The notes: generated from the letters alone by a model not told the origin. A stretch of DNA of 64,000 nt from Ceratodon purpureus (GCA_014871385.1 CM026427.1:3328366-3392365), one strand, 5' to 3'; counted from the first letter of the stretch, positions 24,625 through 36,909 are shown. Translations and numbers: made by a program.

Positions 24625-25579
24625 GACCCGGGGCACTGGGTCTGGCACCCAGGGGACAGTCTGTACGCATACTCCGCCACCAAAGGCCGCTCTTGGCGCA
24701 GACCCCGGTTGTCCCTCACCCGGATGATAAGTGAGAAATGGATTGGGCTTGTACCTGCCACATTCTCCCCGGATTAAGAAGCGGTATGGACCCCAGGACG
24801 CCCGTGCAAGGAAGCCGGCTTTTTGTGGAGCTTTTTCCACCGGGCAATCGCGGTGAATCATTGGTGCCGGCTTGCATTCACCTCTACCTCCGACTTGTGC
24901 GCCTGTTGCACCCAAGGCGCCTCCGAGACCATGTTACATTGCTTCTTCGATTGTGATGCGGCTTGAGACGCTTAGAGGTTTGCTACCACGGTCCTCTACA
25001 GCGCCCTTGGTATCCAAGGGACCCCCAACCTCTGGCCTAATCTCACTTGGCATCAATGCATGATGGGGGAGGCATTACCCGGCCCCCTTCAGGAGGGGAC
25101 CTTCCTATGGTCCTTCCTCCGTGGATCCACCATATGGGTGATCTGCCTCTGTAGAAACGCCAATGTATTCAAAACCACCACTGGCCCCGAGCTCACCTAG
25201 AATGCACTCTTTGGGACGCTTTTATCGACCTCGGAAAAGTCGGGTGGCTCCGTGTGCAGGACACGCAAGGCCACAGGCCTCGCGCACGACCCCAAGCACG
25301 CCGAGACTTCCATGCGCAGTGGGCTCGCATAGGGGCGCTTTGCACTATCCAAGACTCGGCGGTCCAGTGGACTCTCATTCACCCGCCTTGCGGACAGTTT
25401 CAATAGGTAGATTTAGGTGGTTGTCTCAGGTATGGTATTCAGGTTTCTTTAGTTAATCAAAATTTAAAAAGATCCCGTCAACCAGGTGTTGTCTTGGCTC
25501 GGTTCTGCGACGGTGTAGTCCTTTTATTGCAAATTTGCAATGGATTTTCACCATTTGACTCAAAAAAAAAAAAAAAAAA
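24625..25579 (+). mobile_element. 5'-truncated LINE (non-LTR retrotransposon) 3' end
   Basis: A GC-rich 955-bp insert in AT-rich DNA ends in 18 A residues (25562-25579) and is flanked by a 10-bp duplication, CGGGTCTCTT. Its plus-strand frames, interrupted by stops and frameshifts, contain the pattern of the reverse-transcriptase zinc-binding domain (zf-RVT) of plant LINEs: a 'GHWVWHPGDSLYAYSATKG' region, then FLWSFFHRAIAVNHWCRLAF, then CACCTQGASETMLHCFFDCD. The endonuclease and reverse transcriptase parts are absent. It is a dead, 5'-truncated copy. Several stops suggest it is old, although the tail and duplication are still clean. Confidence 0.8.
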
Positions 25580-25589
25580 CGGGTCTCTT
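25580..25589 (+). repeat. Target-site duplication of the LINE, right copy
   Basis: Exact match to 24615-24624, starting directly after the poly(A) tail. Confidence 0.8.
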
Positions 25590-26428
25590 TACTTCTTCCC
25601 AACGAGGGTGGATGGGATGCTAGGTTCAATTGGGTTCATTTTTCTAGCCCTCCTTGTTTTGGCACCCCATGGTCTTTTATTTTATTTTATTTTGGCTAAG
25701 TTCGGGGCCATAGGTTCCAAATTACACTATGGAAGTCCTCTTGAGATTAAGAAGAGCCCAACTCAAACATAATAATAGAGACACGGATTTTCTCCACCCT
25801 TCCCAACCCCTTCCTAAACTTGACCTCTAAGCCAAGCTCGATGGGAGGATTTAGATAGTTCCTCCAAAATCAACTTGAAATTACACTAGACTCATTGAAT
25901 TTGGAATAATGTGGCTTTTCATTGAGAACTTGAACTTGCGAGATAACATCGTGCACAATAAAGAAAACATAACAATAAATATGATGTTATTTTAGCTGCA
26001 CACATGTTTGTGGCATACTACTGTCAGCATTATGTGTATTCCAACCCTTAAGGCTTATATACATTAGTTGAACACTCACAATTTCAGACAATATGCTTTG
26101 TCCATGGAGTACTTCCATAAGTAAAAGACAATTATTAAAATAAAAGAAAAATTTAAATTAAAACACTTTTAAAGGTGTATTTTACTTTAAAAATATCTTT
26201 ATCTTACAAAATGTCTTTTACTTTTAAAATAAAAGTTGTTTTTTTAAAATAAACGAGCTTCAGAGGATATATAATTTAGTCTTTGTAGTCTTGGTATCAT
26301 TCACATAAAGTTTCTTATTTAGAATTATAATATAGTTGTGTTTTATCCATAGTTGTATAAAATTATTCTATTGTTTGATGATTCAAGTATAAATTATATA
26401 ATCTTTTATATTTATTTCAAAGGGCTTA
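25590..26428. other. AT-rich intergenic DNA
   Basis: No gene is seen. The pyrimidine-rich stretch ending 'tttatttcaaag' at about 26410-26421 could be a splice acceptor for the gene starting at 26429. Confidence 0.4.
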
Positions 26429-27133
26429 ATGGAATTTCAAAGGTTGATGGATACTGAATATCAACAAATGATGAATTCTGAGCATGTAAGATCGATGGAG
26501 TTTGAACATTCAAGAATGATGGAACTAGGGCATCAACGGATGGAGCAAGAACGCATGATACAAGTGCAATTAGAACAACAAAGAATGATGGAGTTTGAGC
26601 ATTCAAGAATGATGGAATTAAAGCATCAACAAATGGAGCAAGAACACACGAGACAAGTGCAACTAGAACAACAAAGAATGATTTTGGATCACATGAAGAC
26701 AATGGGATTAACCAATGAAACATTAGTCCAATCATTGGAAAATCAACAAATAATGAGAAGGATGGAATCAGAGCCCGAAAGCTGGAAGTATACTCCACGT
26801 CAAGTTGCAAATAAAAAATCAACAGATACAATCAAATTAGAATTTTCTCCTTTTAAATTAACCAAAGGTATTCTCAAAAACCACTTCCAGAAGTTTCAGA
26901 AGAATTATGCTCCCAACAACACAATGAAGTTCAAGAAATTTTATTCGGGGGGAACCAAAAAGAATGGATTTTATGCTTATGTAACATTTTCAAATCCACA
27001 AGATGTAGATGCTTGTTTTCAATTAGATGAAGATGAAAATGAAGAAGATTGTCCTACAAGCCACGAAATTCAGGGTGCCTCTATTAGTATTATACAAGCA
27101 TCAAAACAAAGAGAAAAAAACAAACTTAAATAA
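26429..27133 (+). CDS. Met/Glu/Gln-repeat protein with RRM-like C-terminal domain
   Basis: Open frame of 234 aa from ATG to TAA. Residues 23-53 and 54-84 are a 31-aa tandem repeat (93 bp per unit) rich in Met, Glu, Gln and His (MEFEHSRMMEL...HQ.MEQE...QVQLEQQRM), predicted to be helical or coiled coil. Residues about 134-226 have the order of an RNA-recognition-motif-like fold: strand IKLEFSPF, helix KGILKNHFQKF, then strand GFYAYVTFSNPQDVDACF and a C-terminal strand ASISIIQA. An acidic loop (DEDENEED) precedes the last strand. The canonical aromatic RNP1 octamer is poorly matched, so RNA binding is only a guess. It may be the last exon of a longer gene. No named family is recognised. Confidence 0.5.
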   Translation: MEFQRLMDTEYQQMMNSEHVRSMEFEHSRMMELGHQRMEQERMIQVQLEQQRMMEFEHSRMMELKHQQMEQEHTRQVQLEQQRMILDHMKTMGLTNETLVQSLENQQIMRRMESEPESWKYTPRQVANKKSTDTIKLEFSPFKLTKGILKNHFQKFQKNYAPNNTMKFKKFYSGGTKKNGFYAYVTFSNPQDVDACFQLDEDENEEDCPTSHEIQGASISIIQASKQREKNKLK

Positions 27134-28500
27134 GTACTTATTCAACAAAAATTACAAACAAAGTTTTAAAAAAATCTAGAAACTAAAAACCACATGATTG
27201 TAAATTTTGTAATAGTTTAAAGTTTGAATTATGATTACACTTCAAAACTACCTAGCTCAAAATTAAAAAAAGCTACCTTAAGATAAAACTATTTTTTATG
27301 ATTATACTTTTTTACATTTTCAAATGATTTAAACAATCAATAAACAATTTATCTTTTTATAATTGTCCAAAAAATTGCATCTATACAGTACAGAAGAGTA
27401 ATGAGGGTACGAGGGAGGCTATGACATGAGCGATGAGCGAAGGTGCGCATGAGGCGCTCATGGCTCATGTAATTTTTCTAATTTTAGTAAAGTTCTTGTT
27501 TTTTTTTCCAAATGTAATCTGTGGATGAAATAAGACATAAATTTTTTCATGGATGATATACATACACTTTTGGTGGGAGAAATTTGTAATACGTAAAGCG
27601 CCAGTAAGTCATGATGAATAGAGAACATAAAGGAATAAAATATATTAAACTTAAATCAAGAAATAAATAAATGATGCTTGTTTAATTTGCACAAATCCAA
27701 TCAAAACCAAGCAATGCAAATTGCTATTATATATAGGAATGCTAAATAAAATCAATCTAAAGATTCTATATTAACATCCTTAACCATAGTATTATGTAGC
27801 ATACTAGTGCACCCTAGCACAAATATCTAATGGAAACCGTCATAGCTAAAAGTTGAATCATGATAAGTTATCATTTTCCTAACAACACCTATCAATATTT
27901 TAAAATCAAGTTCCAAGCTTCTGGTCCTATTTGCTCAATTTTGTAAGCCTTAAAATCAGCTTCTTTCCATCACTTTAGTTACCCTGCCTATTTTTCTTAC
28001 AAGAGAATACAACCTTAATATCTAAATACAACTTCATAGTGCATTAACTGATATTTACTAATGTTTCATATTAGATTTTTTTCCATTCATTATTTAGAAA
28101 TCCATTGCTTTTAACTTCAACGATTTCCAAAAACTTTATAGTGAATTTGAAATCATATTTTAATTAAATTTGATTATATTCTATTGAAAATGAAGATCTT
28201 TTTCAAGTCACTCTACATATTAAAATTCCATTATTAGATGTAAAATTGAGCCAAATTCCATAGAATTGCCGTTTGAAGATTCTCCTGTAGTTTTAACTCT
28301 ACTCAACTTGGCAAATTTTGCCTTATCCCATTAAATTCCATATAATGACATACTTGAAATTTATGTAATTTTGTCATACAATCTGATTTTTTTGGGATCT
28401 ATTTACCATGATTTTTCAATGTGCTTCTATTGGTGATACTCTCAAACTCTCATTCTTTGAGGGAAAGAAAAAAGGAAGACTTTAATTCAACAGTATAGCG
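27134..28500. other. AT-rich intergenic DNA
   Basis: No gene is seen. The 3' flank of the repeat/RRM-like gene is followed by A/T-rich sequence without coding character. Confidence 0.5.
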
Positions 28501-28596
28501 TGTTGGCAGTGGAGATGCTCTAATGGAAATCCACCCTGTCTCTAAGTTATTGGCCTCCAAAACAAAGTGGCCAAGACTCCACATCCAAAGCTGCCT

Positions 28597-28767
28597 CTAC
28601 AATGTTTTACATTCCTTAAAGAACACAGACTTAAAGACTGTCTGCCAGAATTGAACTTGGTGAAACTCGGTGGAGGTTCGTGTAACGCAGAATCGCAGAT
28701 CATTAAGTTCACCCCGTACTCTCTCGAGAAGCTGACGTAGATCATCGCTTCTGAGGTAGGTTGCCAT
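28597..28767 (-). CDS. Short coiled-coil-like ORF or exon
   Basis: A minus-strand ATG at 28767 opens 56 codons ending in TAG: MATYLRSDDLRQLLERVRG followed by a charged, coding-like stretch. The segment is less AT-rich than its flanks. Other minus-strand open pieces lie at 28742-29008 and 29191-29403, so a small spliced gene or gene remnant may occupy 28.5-29.4 kb. No family is recognised and no splice model was fixed. Confidence 0.3.
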   Translation of the reverse strand: MATYLRSDDLRQLLERVRGELNDLRFCVTRTSTEFHQVQFWQTVFKSVFFKECKTL

Positions 28768-29409
28768 TATTCAACCATACAATTTTATTTTCTTTAAACC
28801 GGGTGCAAATCATAAAAAAGGTTTTAAAATCTGTTTTAAAATTAGATTTCATTGGGCTGCATGTATGCCTTAACTTCAAATGTGCCAGCAAGTTTCTGAA
28901 CCAGATATTGGCAATTGAAAACTTAGTTGTAGTGACGGCCAGCAGGTCAAAAGATCCAAAGTCCCATACTCCCAACTGAGCCACTGACAGGGACGAAAGA
29001 CTTCTCATATCCTCAGACAGCTAATTGCCACTTCCAAGTTCCTAGCACTGAAACAGTAAACCTCCGAATCTGTAATCGAAGTTGTGGAAACGTTACTAAA
29101 AATTCTCCTCATTATGAAGAAACCAGGCTGTACCCAGCTTCGCCGTGTCTCGACATAAATGAGACTGTCCCATGAACTGACGAGCTTGAGTTAATGCCCA
29201 TCGACTCCCTCTTCAGTACCCAGTTGCCGCGGGTACGAAGTGTAGACTATGAAGGCTTGGTATGAGTACTTTAAACAAGCCTGAAGCGGTGCATGGTACC
29301 ACGACTCAGCTGCAGGCTCTAAGTTCTCGGCGCAGAGCTGCAGCTGAAGCTTCTCATTCTCTCTAAAACTAAGGTATGGATACGTTACGTAGCAGAGCTC
29401 CATCAGACA

Positions 29410-30710
29410 CTGTTTCTCGTCTCAGTCATTTGTGGTTGTTGTAGCTAGAAAATTCTTGTAGTGCAAGGTGCAGCAGCTTTTGAGTTTCGGAACTGGTTGA
29501 ATTGAGTGATTAATATGTCAGTCGAAATTGTTACAATGTGGGTATAGATATTGGCTGTCTGTGTGCAAGCAGTTTACCATTGAAACCGTTGATCGTACAT
29601 CGTCTAGTGAATTAAACGCCGGGTTTTTCATGAGGTAACCCTTGATTATTCAACAACTTAGTGACACCGATGTTTCTGCGTTCAATCATAACTCTAGGAA
29701 GCATTTGTCTACAGAACATTTCGGGAGATTGCGGTAATTAAACTGCGCGTAATCGAACTATCCTGGCCTGTCTTTGATTTTTGCTGCTAATTTTTCCCTT
29801 ATTATATGTGAATATCAATCGGTGATTGTTTCAAAACTTCTTTGATGTTAACTTGCGACTGTCTGCACGGATCGCGGCCTGGAATTTATTGACGTTCCTC
29901 ACCTTACGGCCTCCGTGACAAAGACCTGCTGATATTCTCAACATGAGTTGCTGGGCCGTGAGGTGAAGATCCCGGAAGTAAATCTGCTGCACTTAGGCCA
30001 TACATAGAATTAGCAACAACATGCAGATGACAGTGACAAGGCTAAGTTGCCCACGTTTTTGTGTCTCCACTCGTCAATATTAGAGCTGGTTCGTGAAATT
30101 CCTTGAACCATCTAAGCTGTTCTAGATACTTTGAACTCTGGTACTATGTAATGATGTACGTTGATTAATGTTTTCTGGTAGCTGGTTAGATTCCGTGGTA
30201 CTAGTAGCTGAACTAACTGATAAGCACTTGGAGTTATTTAAGATCCACATCTAATCAATGTAGAAGCTTCAAAAATCGGTGTTATTTACAAATATGTAGC
30301 AGTCAGCTGTATCTTAATGAGTATTACACGAAACAAGACGATTACGTGCAGATCAAATAGCCTGTAGTGTGTCCTCCACATTCCTTCCCCTGTTTTTAAC
30401 AAGCTCTCTACTGCCTGGCTGCTCCCTATTCAACAACGCTTTGCTTAGTCATGTAATTGTGGTGTGGCCCATCAACTTCTTTGATTTCCCAACTCCAAGG
30501 TTAATCTCCTGATACATATTTTGTTAATCACACTCTCGAGGTTGTTACAGTACTTCCTGTAATATCATGCCTGTTACTGGAAGTCATGACTACTTTGCCA
30601 CAAGTTGTCTTGTAAAGAATCATGTTTCTGCTACATCCCCCAATCACATTTTCTGTGTTTTCGTAAACATGTAGTTCAAAATTCTAACTCACTTTCTCTT
30701 TCTCCAGGAG
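29410..30710. other. Intergenic / upstream region of the GDSL gene
   Basis: No gene is supported. A pyrimidine tract ending 'tttctctttctccag' lies immediately before the ATG at 30711, so the start codon may lie in the second exon after a 5' UTR intron. Confidence 0.4.
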
Positions 30711-32501
30711 ATGGAGGCCACGAAATGCAACCTTGTGAGCTTTGTCACTATCGGCTGCATTTTGGTGCTGCTCCCTCGCATGGCCAAAGCGCAGCAGACT
30801 TACAAGCCTCCAGCCGTCTTCATATTTGGTGACTCGCTATCCGATCCTGGCAACAACAACTACATCAGGACGTTGTCAAGGGCTAACAACCCGCCAAATG
30901 GCATCGATTTCCCCGGGGGCTATCCCACTGGAAGATACAGCAATGGACGCACCACTGTGGATATCATTGGTAAGCTCAGATGCTCCTAAGTAAAATGACA
31001 TTGTACACTAATGCTCTCCTAGAACTGATTCATTGTGAATCATACATTCTCTTGTACTGACTGAAATGTAAACCTATAATGTGACTGCAGGGCAGCTTTT
31101 GGGATTAACAGAATTTATTCCTCCATACTTGGCCCCTAACACCACTGGGGCGATGATTCTCAATGGTGTGAATTACGCATCTGGAGCTGGAGGGATTCTT
31201 GACTCCTCCGGCTACATACTGGTAAGATTTCAGACTGGAAATTTCTTCTGGAGGAGAAGGTTTAGGAGTTACTCTGTATTAAGTGATATTAGCGGTGCTA
31301 GCAAGGTATTGGGAAGAGAGTACTTAGAAATTAACTGGCATGTGCCACAAATGGGCTACAGAAGTTCAAATGAACAGAAGTAGCCAAAATTGCTCTTCGT
31401 TCTCTTGGAAAGTCTGCTCCAAAAATTACCGAGTTCAGATGAGTGCAATAGAAGGCAAACAGGAGGTTGTGTGATTGACAAATTTTGTTATCCATGGCCA
31501 TCGTAATTTTCAGTATGGACGGATCGCAATGAACAAGCAATTGGACTACTTCGCCAACACCAAGGCCCAGATTATTGCGATGCTTGGAGAGGAAGTTGGA
31601 ATGAGACTCATCTCCTCAGCCTTGTACTCATCCAACCTCGGTTCGAACGATTACTTGAACAATTACTACCAACCAGCCTCTCCCATTGGCAACCTCTCAT
31701 CTTCACAGGTTGCAGCTCTGGTGCTGACTACTTATCGTGGCCAACTGACGGTATTTACTTTCCCATATTTACAAACTGATTTTTGTGTTTCTCGTTCATT
31801 AATTCCTTAGCAAGTTGGGATCACGGAACATCTGGTATGCTCGTAATTTTTAGAAGTTCTACTTAAATCTTGACCCAGGATTTGGTTTCTCATATGTGTT
31901 TACACAATTCGAGTGCAGAGATTATACAACCTGGGTGCCCGGAAGATTGTGGTGGCGTCATTGGGTCCCATTGGGTGCATTCCCTTCCAGCTCACCTTCC
32001 GTTTCAGCAGGGATGGTCAATGTAGTGAGAAAGTAAATGCTCAGGCAAGAGAGTTTAATGCTGGTTTGCTGGGTTTGGTCAATGAGCTGAATGCCAATCT
32101 TCCCGGTGCGAAGATTGTCTATGCTGATGCCTACAAAGGCGTCTCCGAAATGATTGCTAATCCAAGTGCATTCGGTGAGTTAGCTAGCTTCAACTAATCA
32201 AGTATTCAAAATATATATAAATAGGATTTATTTCGATTCTCGGATGATGCAAATCTCACGTTAGTGTGTTTCTTCTCCAGGATTTTCAGTTGTGGATAGA
32301 GGATGTTGCGGGGCCGGGGGACCTTACAAGGGAGCGGTTCCATGCTTGCCTAACTTCAAAATCTGCCCCAACCGGTTCGACTACCTCTTCTGGGATCCTT
32401 ACCACCCAACCGACAAGGCAAATGTGGTGTTATCAAATAGATTTTGGGACACCCCCGGCTACACCTATCCCATGAGCGTTAAGCAGCTCATAATGTCATG
32501 A
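30711..32501 (+). CDS. GDSL esterase/lipase, five exons
   Basis: Exons 30711-30969, 31091-31221, 31514-31750, 31919-32174 and 32281-32501 join in phase to 367 aa, the usual length for plant SGNH/GDSL lipases. Residues 1-27 are a signal peptide (ending PRMAKA). Block I is FIFGDSLSDPGNNN with nucleophile Ser42. Block II contains NYASGAGGIL. Block III is GSNDYLNNYY with Asn175. Block V is FWDPYHPTDKAN with Asp333 and His336, completing the catalytic set. The protein is expected to be secreted and to hydrolyse acyl or acetyl esters; the substrate cannot be told. All introns are short GT-AG introns, and the five-exon structure is the typical plant one. No defect is seen, so it is probably functional. 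Confidence 0.93.
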
Positions 32502-32625
32502 GGAAACTACAAGTGCTTTCGTGGAGAGAATTGGCTCAGCTATTGAAGAGAAATGGATTGTTGAGTAACAACAGAAACTGTCTACATTGGCAGAACACTG
32601 GTTTAGGAAAAAGCTAGGTTGGAGA

Positions 32626-32976
32626 TTAAGGTAGAGATGGGTATTCCCGTCAGGATTCTAATTCCGTGGCCTATCAGCGCACCAATATCTGAGCAGACAG
32701 AACCTGACTACCACACTCAGCAGATTGTATAACAACCTATCATGTTCTCCATGCAAGAATCTTTGTATTGCATATACCTACTCACGGAAATAGTGGTCTA
32801 CAATGTTGCACTTCAAATATTCATGAAAATTTGATAAATTTCGAAAAAAATATTAAAAAATCAAATTTGTGATTTTCGACCTAACTTCTATTTGTATAAA
32901 TTTTATCCCCATAGTTTTCTCAATCCCAAATATGCTGAATGGCTTAAACTCACGGGAATACCCATCTCTACCTTAA
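32626..32976. mobile_element. MITE with 25-bp perfect terminal inverted repeats, TTAA-flanked
   Basis: The 25 bases at 32626-32650 are the exact reverse complement of 32952-32976. Reading the outer TTAA as target duplication leaves a 343-bp element (32630-32972) starting GGTAGAGATGGG and ending with its complement. The interior is non-coding. It starts about 125 bp downstream of the GDSL stop codon, probably within its 3' UTR or flank. TTAA targets are typical of piggyBac-type elements; a TTA/TAA target (PIF/Harbinger) would leave the ends asymmetrical by one base but cannot be excluded. Confidence 0.75.
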
Positions 32977-33510
32977 GCAAACATCCTCAACGTTGGTCCC
33001 AGACATTGAGAAATGATCGGTGATTTTTTATACTTTGTAGCCAAAACGATGAAAATCCCATCTTAGGTTGATTATCTGCCACTGATGATGTATCAGAGTA
33101 ACTATTGTCATTCAAATTTCCATAGCGCAATGAAATACCGACCAAATCCGACAATTGAAGTTTGCAAGAGCTATTTAAAAGCCTACCACTGCTACCCACT
33201 GCCTACCGGAAAAGCAGAAGTTGTACTTGTCCTGACAAACTGTAATCACCTTGATCTCATCACACGCGTGACACTAGAGCATGTTCCCAAAATTCAAGTT
33301 CCACCTTTGGGTTGCAACTTACGAGGTATTGTGTGCAACTGCTTTACTTATGTCTATTGGAGTCGTGCCATTCTAGGTGACTGAATAAAAGCTCAATGAT
33401 ATCCAGGCGGCTAATGGGATGAATGATAGTGAAATAGCTGTCTTACGTTACCTTTGAAGTCTCTGGGCTTCTGCTGTTACCAGCAGCTTCTGACAACCAC
33501 AACGCAGTCA

Positions 33511-36500
33511 TTAGGCAGCTGCAGGTGGAACCTCCAGTTCATCGATGGAATATTCGAACGTCTCAAATAAGGCTTCAACATCAGGTGTCGCCACATCTTC
33601 AACGGTTGGAGGCTGCCAATTTGGTTTCTGCCACACTCAGTTTTTACAAGGTTAGTGGGGGGCATCACTTCGCTATTAATATGCTATGTAGCACATGTAC
33701 AGACTTGATGCTTGTATTTGCACGTAAATTAGAGACATTGTAGGTTGCCAAGGTTGGAAATCTGGCAGCTTTAACCAAAACAACGGATGATAAATCAGGA
33801 TCAGCAGCATTTCGGTTGGAGGATATAGAAAGATAGCTTATGCAAAGTTTCTCACGCTTACTTGATCTTTGTCAACGAGCACTGCCCTGACGCCTTCAAC
33901 AAAGTCTGGCCTTGTCGCAGTCCGTACTCCAAGTCTAAATTCAGTTTTCATTACTCCTTCGATCTGCAGAATTCCAAACCGTTTGCATTCAGTCACTGCA
34001 TAGTTGTTAGCAGCATCAAGATCTAGCCCACGCACAATATCATGCAGATAATTCACATTAACTCGTAAACTAACGTAGGCTACTACGCACCTACCGAAAA
34101 GTAATATCATCCCTGATGCCTAAAAACTACCAATGGCCAAAACTACAAACCTCAGAAAGATCATTTCCGGGCGAATTTGCTGCAGCAGCTACAGTCGCAA
34201 AATGATGCTTAGTTACACAAAGGCTAAATGGAGCTCCCTTGCCAATTCCAGCTAATGCTCCTTTCGCCCACTCTGCCACTGCAAACATCGAAGCAACAAA
34301 ACATCGTCAAGCACCTCACGGAAACCGTTACCAGAATCAACAACCTTTACACCCTAAACTGGTATCAGCAAACACCAACTTCCATGAAAATTAAAGGTTG
34401 TTCAGGGTGCTAACCCCGATAAACCTTGGTTTAAAAGAGCATGGTAACTTGCCTAAGTCATCATCAGAGTGTTCATGCTCTTTCAGGGCCTTGATAGTGT
34501 CCGCCACTGAGAGGCTAGCACCAAAGCAGGCTGTAATAGCGGGCAGAAGAGTTTCGAGAGAAGGATGTGAATCTGGAGTTACTTGATGACCCGCCAAAAC
34601 TTCTTCAACTGCCTCCCATGCATTATCTAACCTGCAAAATAAACCATACGATAAGAGGATTTGACATCCAATAAAAAGCACAATTACTGGCTTATTCTTA
34701 CCACCTGTCTCAAAACTATTATGTTAATGCAACGATATCTTCGTGAAGGTCCAGTGACACTAAACTACTTCAATATTAGCTACTTCGCTCTGTGACTCGC
34801 TGCAACTGAAGAAACACTTCCTAGACATCGTTAAAACTACTTTGTCTCTTTTGTACCTTCAGAAATTTACAACAGAATAGCTACTGAGATTATCAAGCTG
34901 TGTCGGGTGAATCGGAATCCACATGCAATGTTTCACAATCATCCCGAATTCATGGCAGGGCCCAAACATCTAAAGATGCCGAACATATCCAACAGCCCTC
35001 CAAGGAACCCGAAATTATGGCAGGAACATACGAGTTGTGATTGCGAAGAGCTTCTTGTAAAGATGACAACTTGTCAGTGGGTACAAAGTGCGTGCCCAGA
35101 CCAACATACAAAGCATCGGCTGGATTAGTGACCCTCGCTCCCGTCATAGCCATGTAAGCACCTACGTCAAGAACACAAGTATCCTTGAGAGGAAGTTATC
35201 CATGGCGGAAGAATGACCACAAAAATGAGCATTGCGTTTTGATTGCGCGCAATTTAACCTACTAGAGATAAGCCTAGCAGACAATCTTGTTGGAAAAACC
35301 AGTATTATCGATAAAACAAACAGTTAATCTTTGAATAGCAGAAACATTTGTGCAATATGATAAAAGCAAAACTTACCGACTGATCCTTGTCCAGGACTTT
35401 TTGCAGCAATATGCGCAAAACCGACATCAGGAAAGAGGCCAATCCCATTCTCCGGCATAGCTAACATAGTTTTCTGCCACAAACTATGCTGGGCTTTTTA
35501 GTTCCTACTCAAACAAACATTGTACCGAATAAAACCCTTGAAAAATGTTCCAAATTATTAGCTCAAAAAACAAACCAATATTAAGCACCATTATGTCACA
35601 TACCAACTTGAGGCTCTTGTGAGAAAACTTTGAAAGACGAGAGAGAGCCTGATAGAGTACCTCAGTCACAACGCGGAAGCGACCATGTCCGGAAAGGCCA
35701 ATGCCAAATCCCATAGTGACGCCATCCATCAAGGAGATGTATGGCTTTTTGTAACGTGCTATGGCACAGATCAACTTATATTCATTGTTGAATACCTGTA
35801 CCACATCACAACATGATCACTAAGAGCTTGTAGAAAATATTCTAATTTTTCTTAAACTGCTTGTTGGGACCCGTGTGGACGACCCCATCAGGAGCCCAAT
35901 CCCTTCTGCACAATATATGAGCTAATACTTGTTTGTAATGAAGCAGCTCAGACCTGGCGCGCCAATGCCAGAGCACTATGTCTCGGTTCAGACACCATCG
36001 TTTTCACATCTCCACCTGCATGGAAATGTGAACCATTCTTTCAATGCGACTGTTTCCAACAATTACATCAAACGTTCACAGAGAGCATTGGACAGACCGT
36101 TGGCACCATGGATGTCTTCACATCTCCTTTCACCGCTGCAGCCACCCCTTTTACATCCATGCCTGCAATCAAGGAAAACCTTGATCGTCATCTCTCCAGT
36201 AAGACCCGCCTGTTTAATCCACCTGCAAACCCTATGCAGACAAATTGTGCAGGTAGAAGAGGTTGTCTCTGGAAAGATTTAGTGTCGAAATCCACTGTGT
36301 AACTACAATATTCGTGCTGACCGCACAACTCCTCCTCCAGTTGCCAACCACTTTCTAGAGTCATGAAAGGGGACGAAGAGAAGTATGTTGTCAGTTGTGT
36401 GTCGAGTGGAGTTAACGTAGGGCAATCTGAGGTGGATGTTAATCAACAATGCTTGGCAACCTGGCGTCATACATTAAAAAGTACAAGGAATAACCTGCGG

Positions 36501-36909
36501 AGAAGGCCCGCGAGGAGGAGCTTTCGACCAGCACTGCCCGCACCTTGCTGTCGCTCTCCCACTCATCAAGGTATTTCTTGTACATTGCCGTCATATCTGT
36601 TAAAACGGAATCCAATGTCTTCTTAGAGAGTAAAAGCATACATACATGACGCTAGTTAACAAGACTATACATCAAACTTCAAATTGCAAGAAATTGAAAC
36701 CTAGGGTTACCATATTGTGATTGATCAAGGTCTACTCAACCACCCTCTATGCTTGCCACAAGTTTCAAAATCGAAATAAGTAAATCAAATGTGCAGGATT
36801 GTTAACCTGCATTCATGGCATTAAGGGCCTTGGGGCGGTCCAATGTGATAACGGCAAGGCCATTGGGAAGCACGGAGCTTTTCACCCAGTCTTGCACTGA
36901 CCCTGCCAT
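33511..36909 (-). CDS. HIBYL-CoA hydrolase-like protein (crotonase family), ten exons
   Basis: Exons 36909-36807, 36596-36495, 36162-36098, 35795-35661, 35473-35377, 35161-35032, 34631-34453, 34278-34151, 33963-33862 and 33627-33511 join in phase to 385 aa. The sequence follows plant 3-hydroxyisobutyryl-CoA hydrolase-like proteins (CHY1 relatives): [14 protein letters not shown], oxyanion-hole region SAGMDVKG (about 67-74) after its splice joint, [17 protein letters not shown] (113-129), and [12 protein letters not shown] with the family's catalytic Glu143 and Asp151. Near the C-terminus is [11 protein letters not shown]. The enzyme class acts in valine catabolism, usually in mitochondria or peroxisomes. 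No transit peptide is evident from this start. A possible upstream exon begins with the ATG at 37625. The intron after 34453 has a GC donor (GCAAGT). The protein ends PPAAA, which is not a PTS1 signal. Confidence 0.92.

Noticed and set aside
24481..25456. Six or more overlapping frames in the GC-rich LINE insert
   Set aside because: Long frames here result from high GC; only the zf-RVT-like pieces on the plus strand carry recognisable coding content.
26412..26831. 139-codon minus-strand frame
   Set aside because: It is the antisense shadow of the in-frame tandem repeats of the plus-strand gene, with a repeated pattern caused by those repeats.
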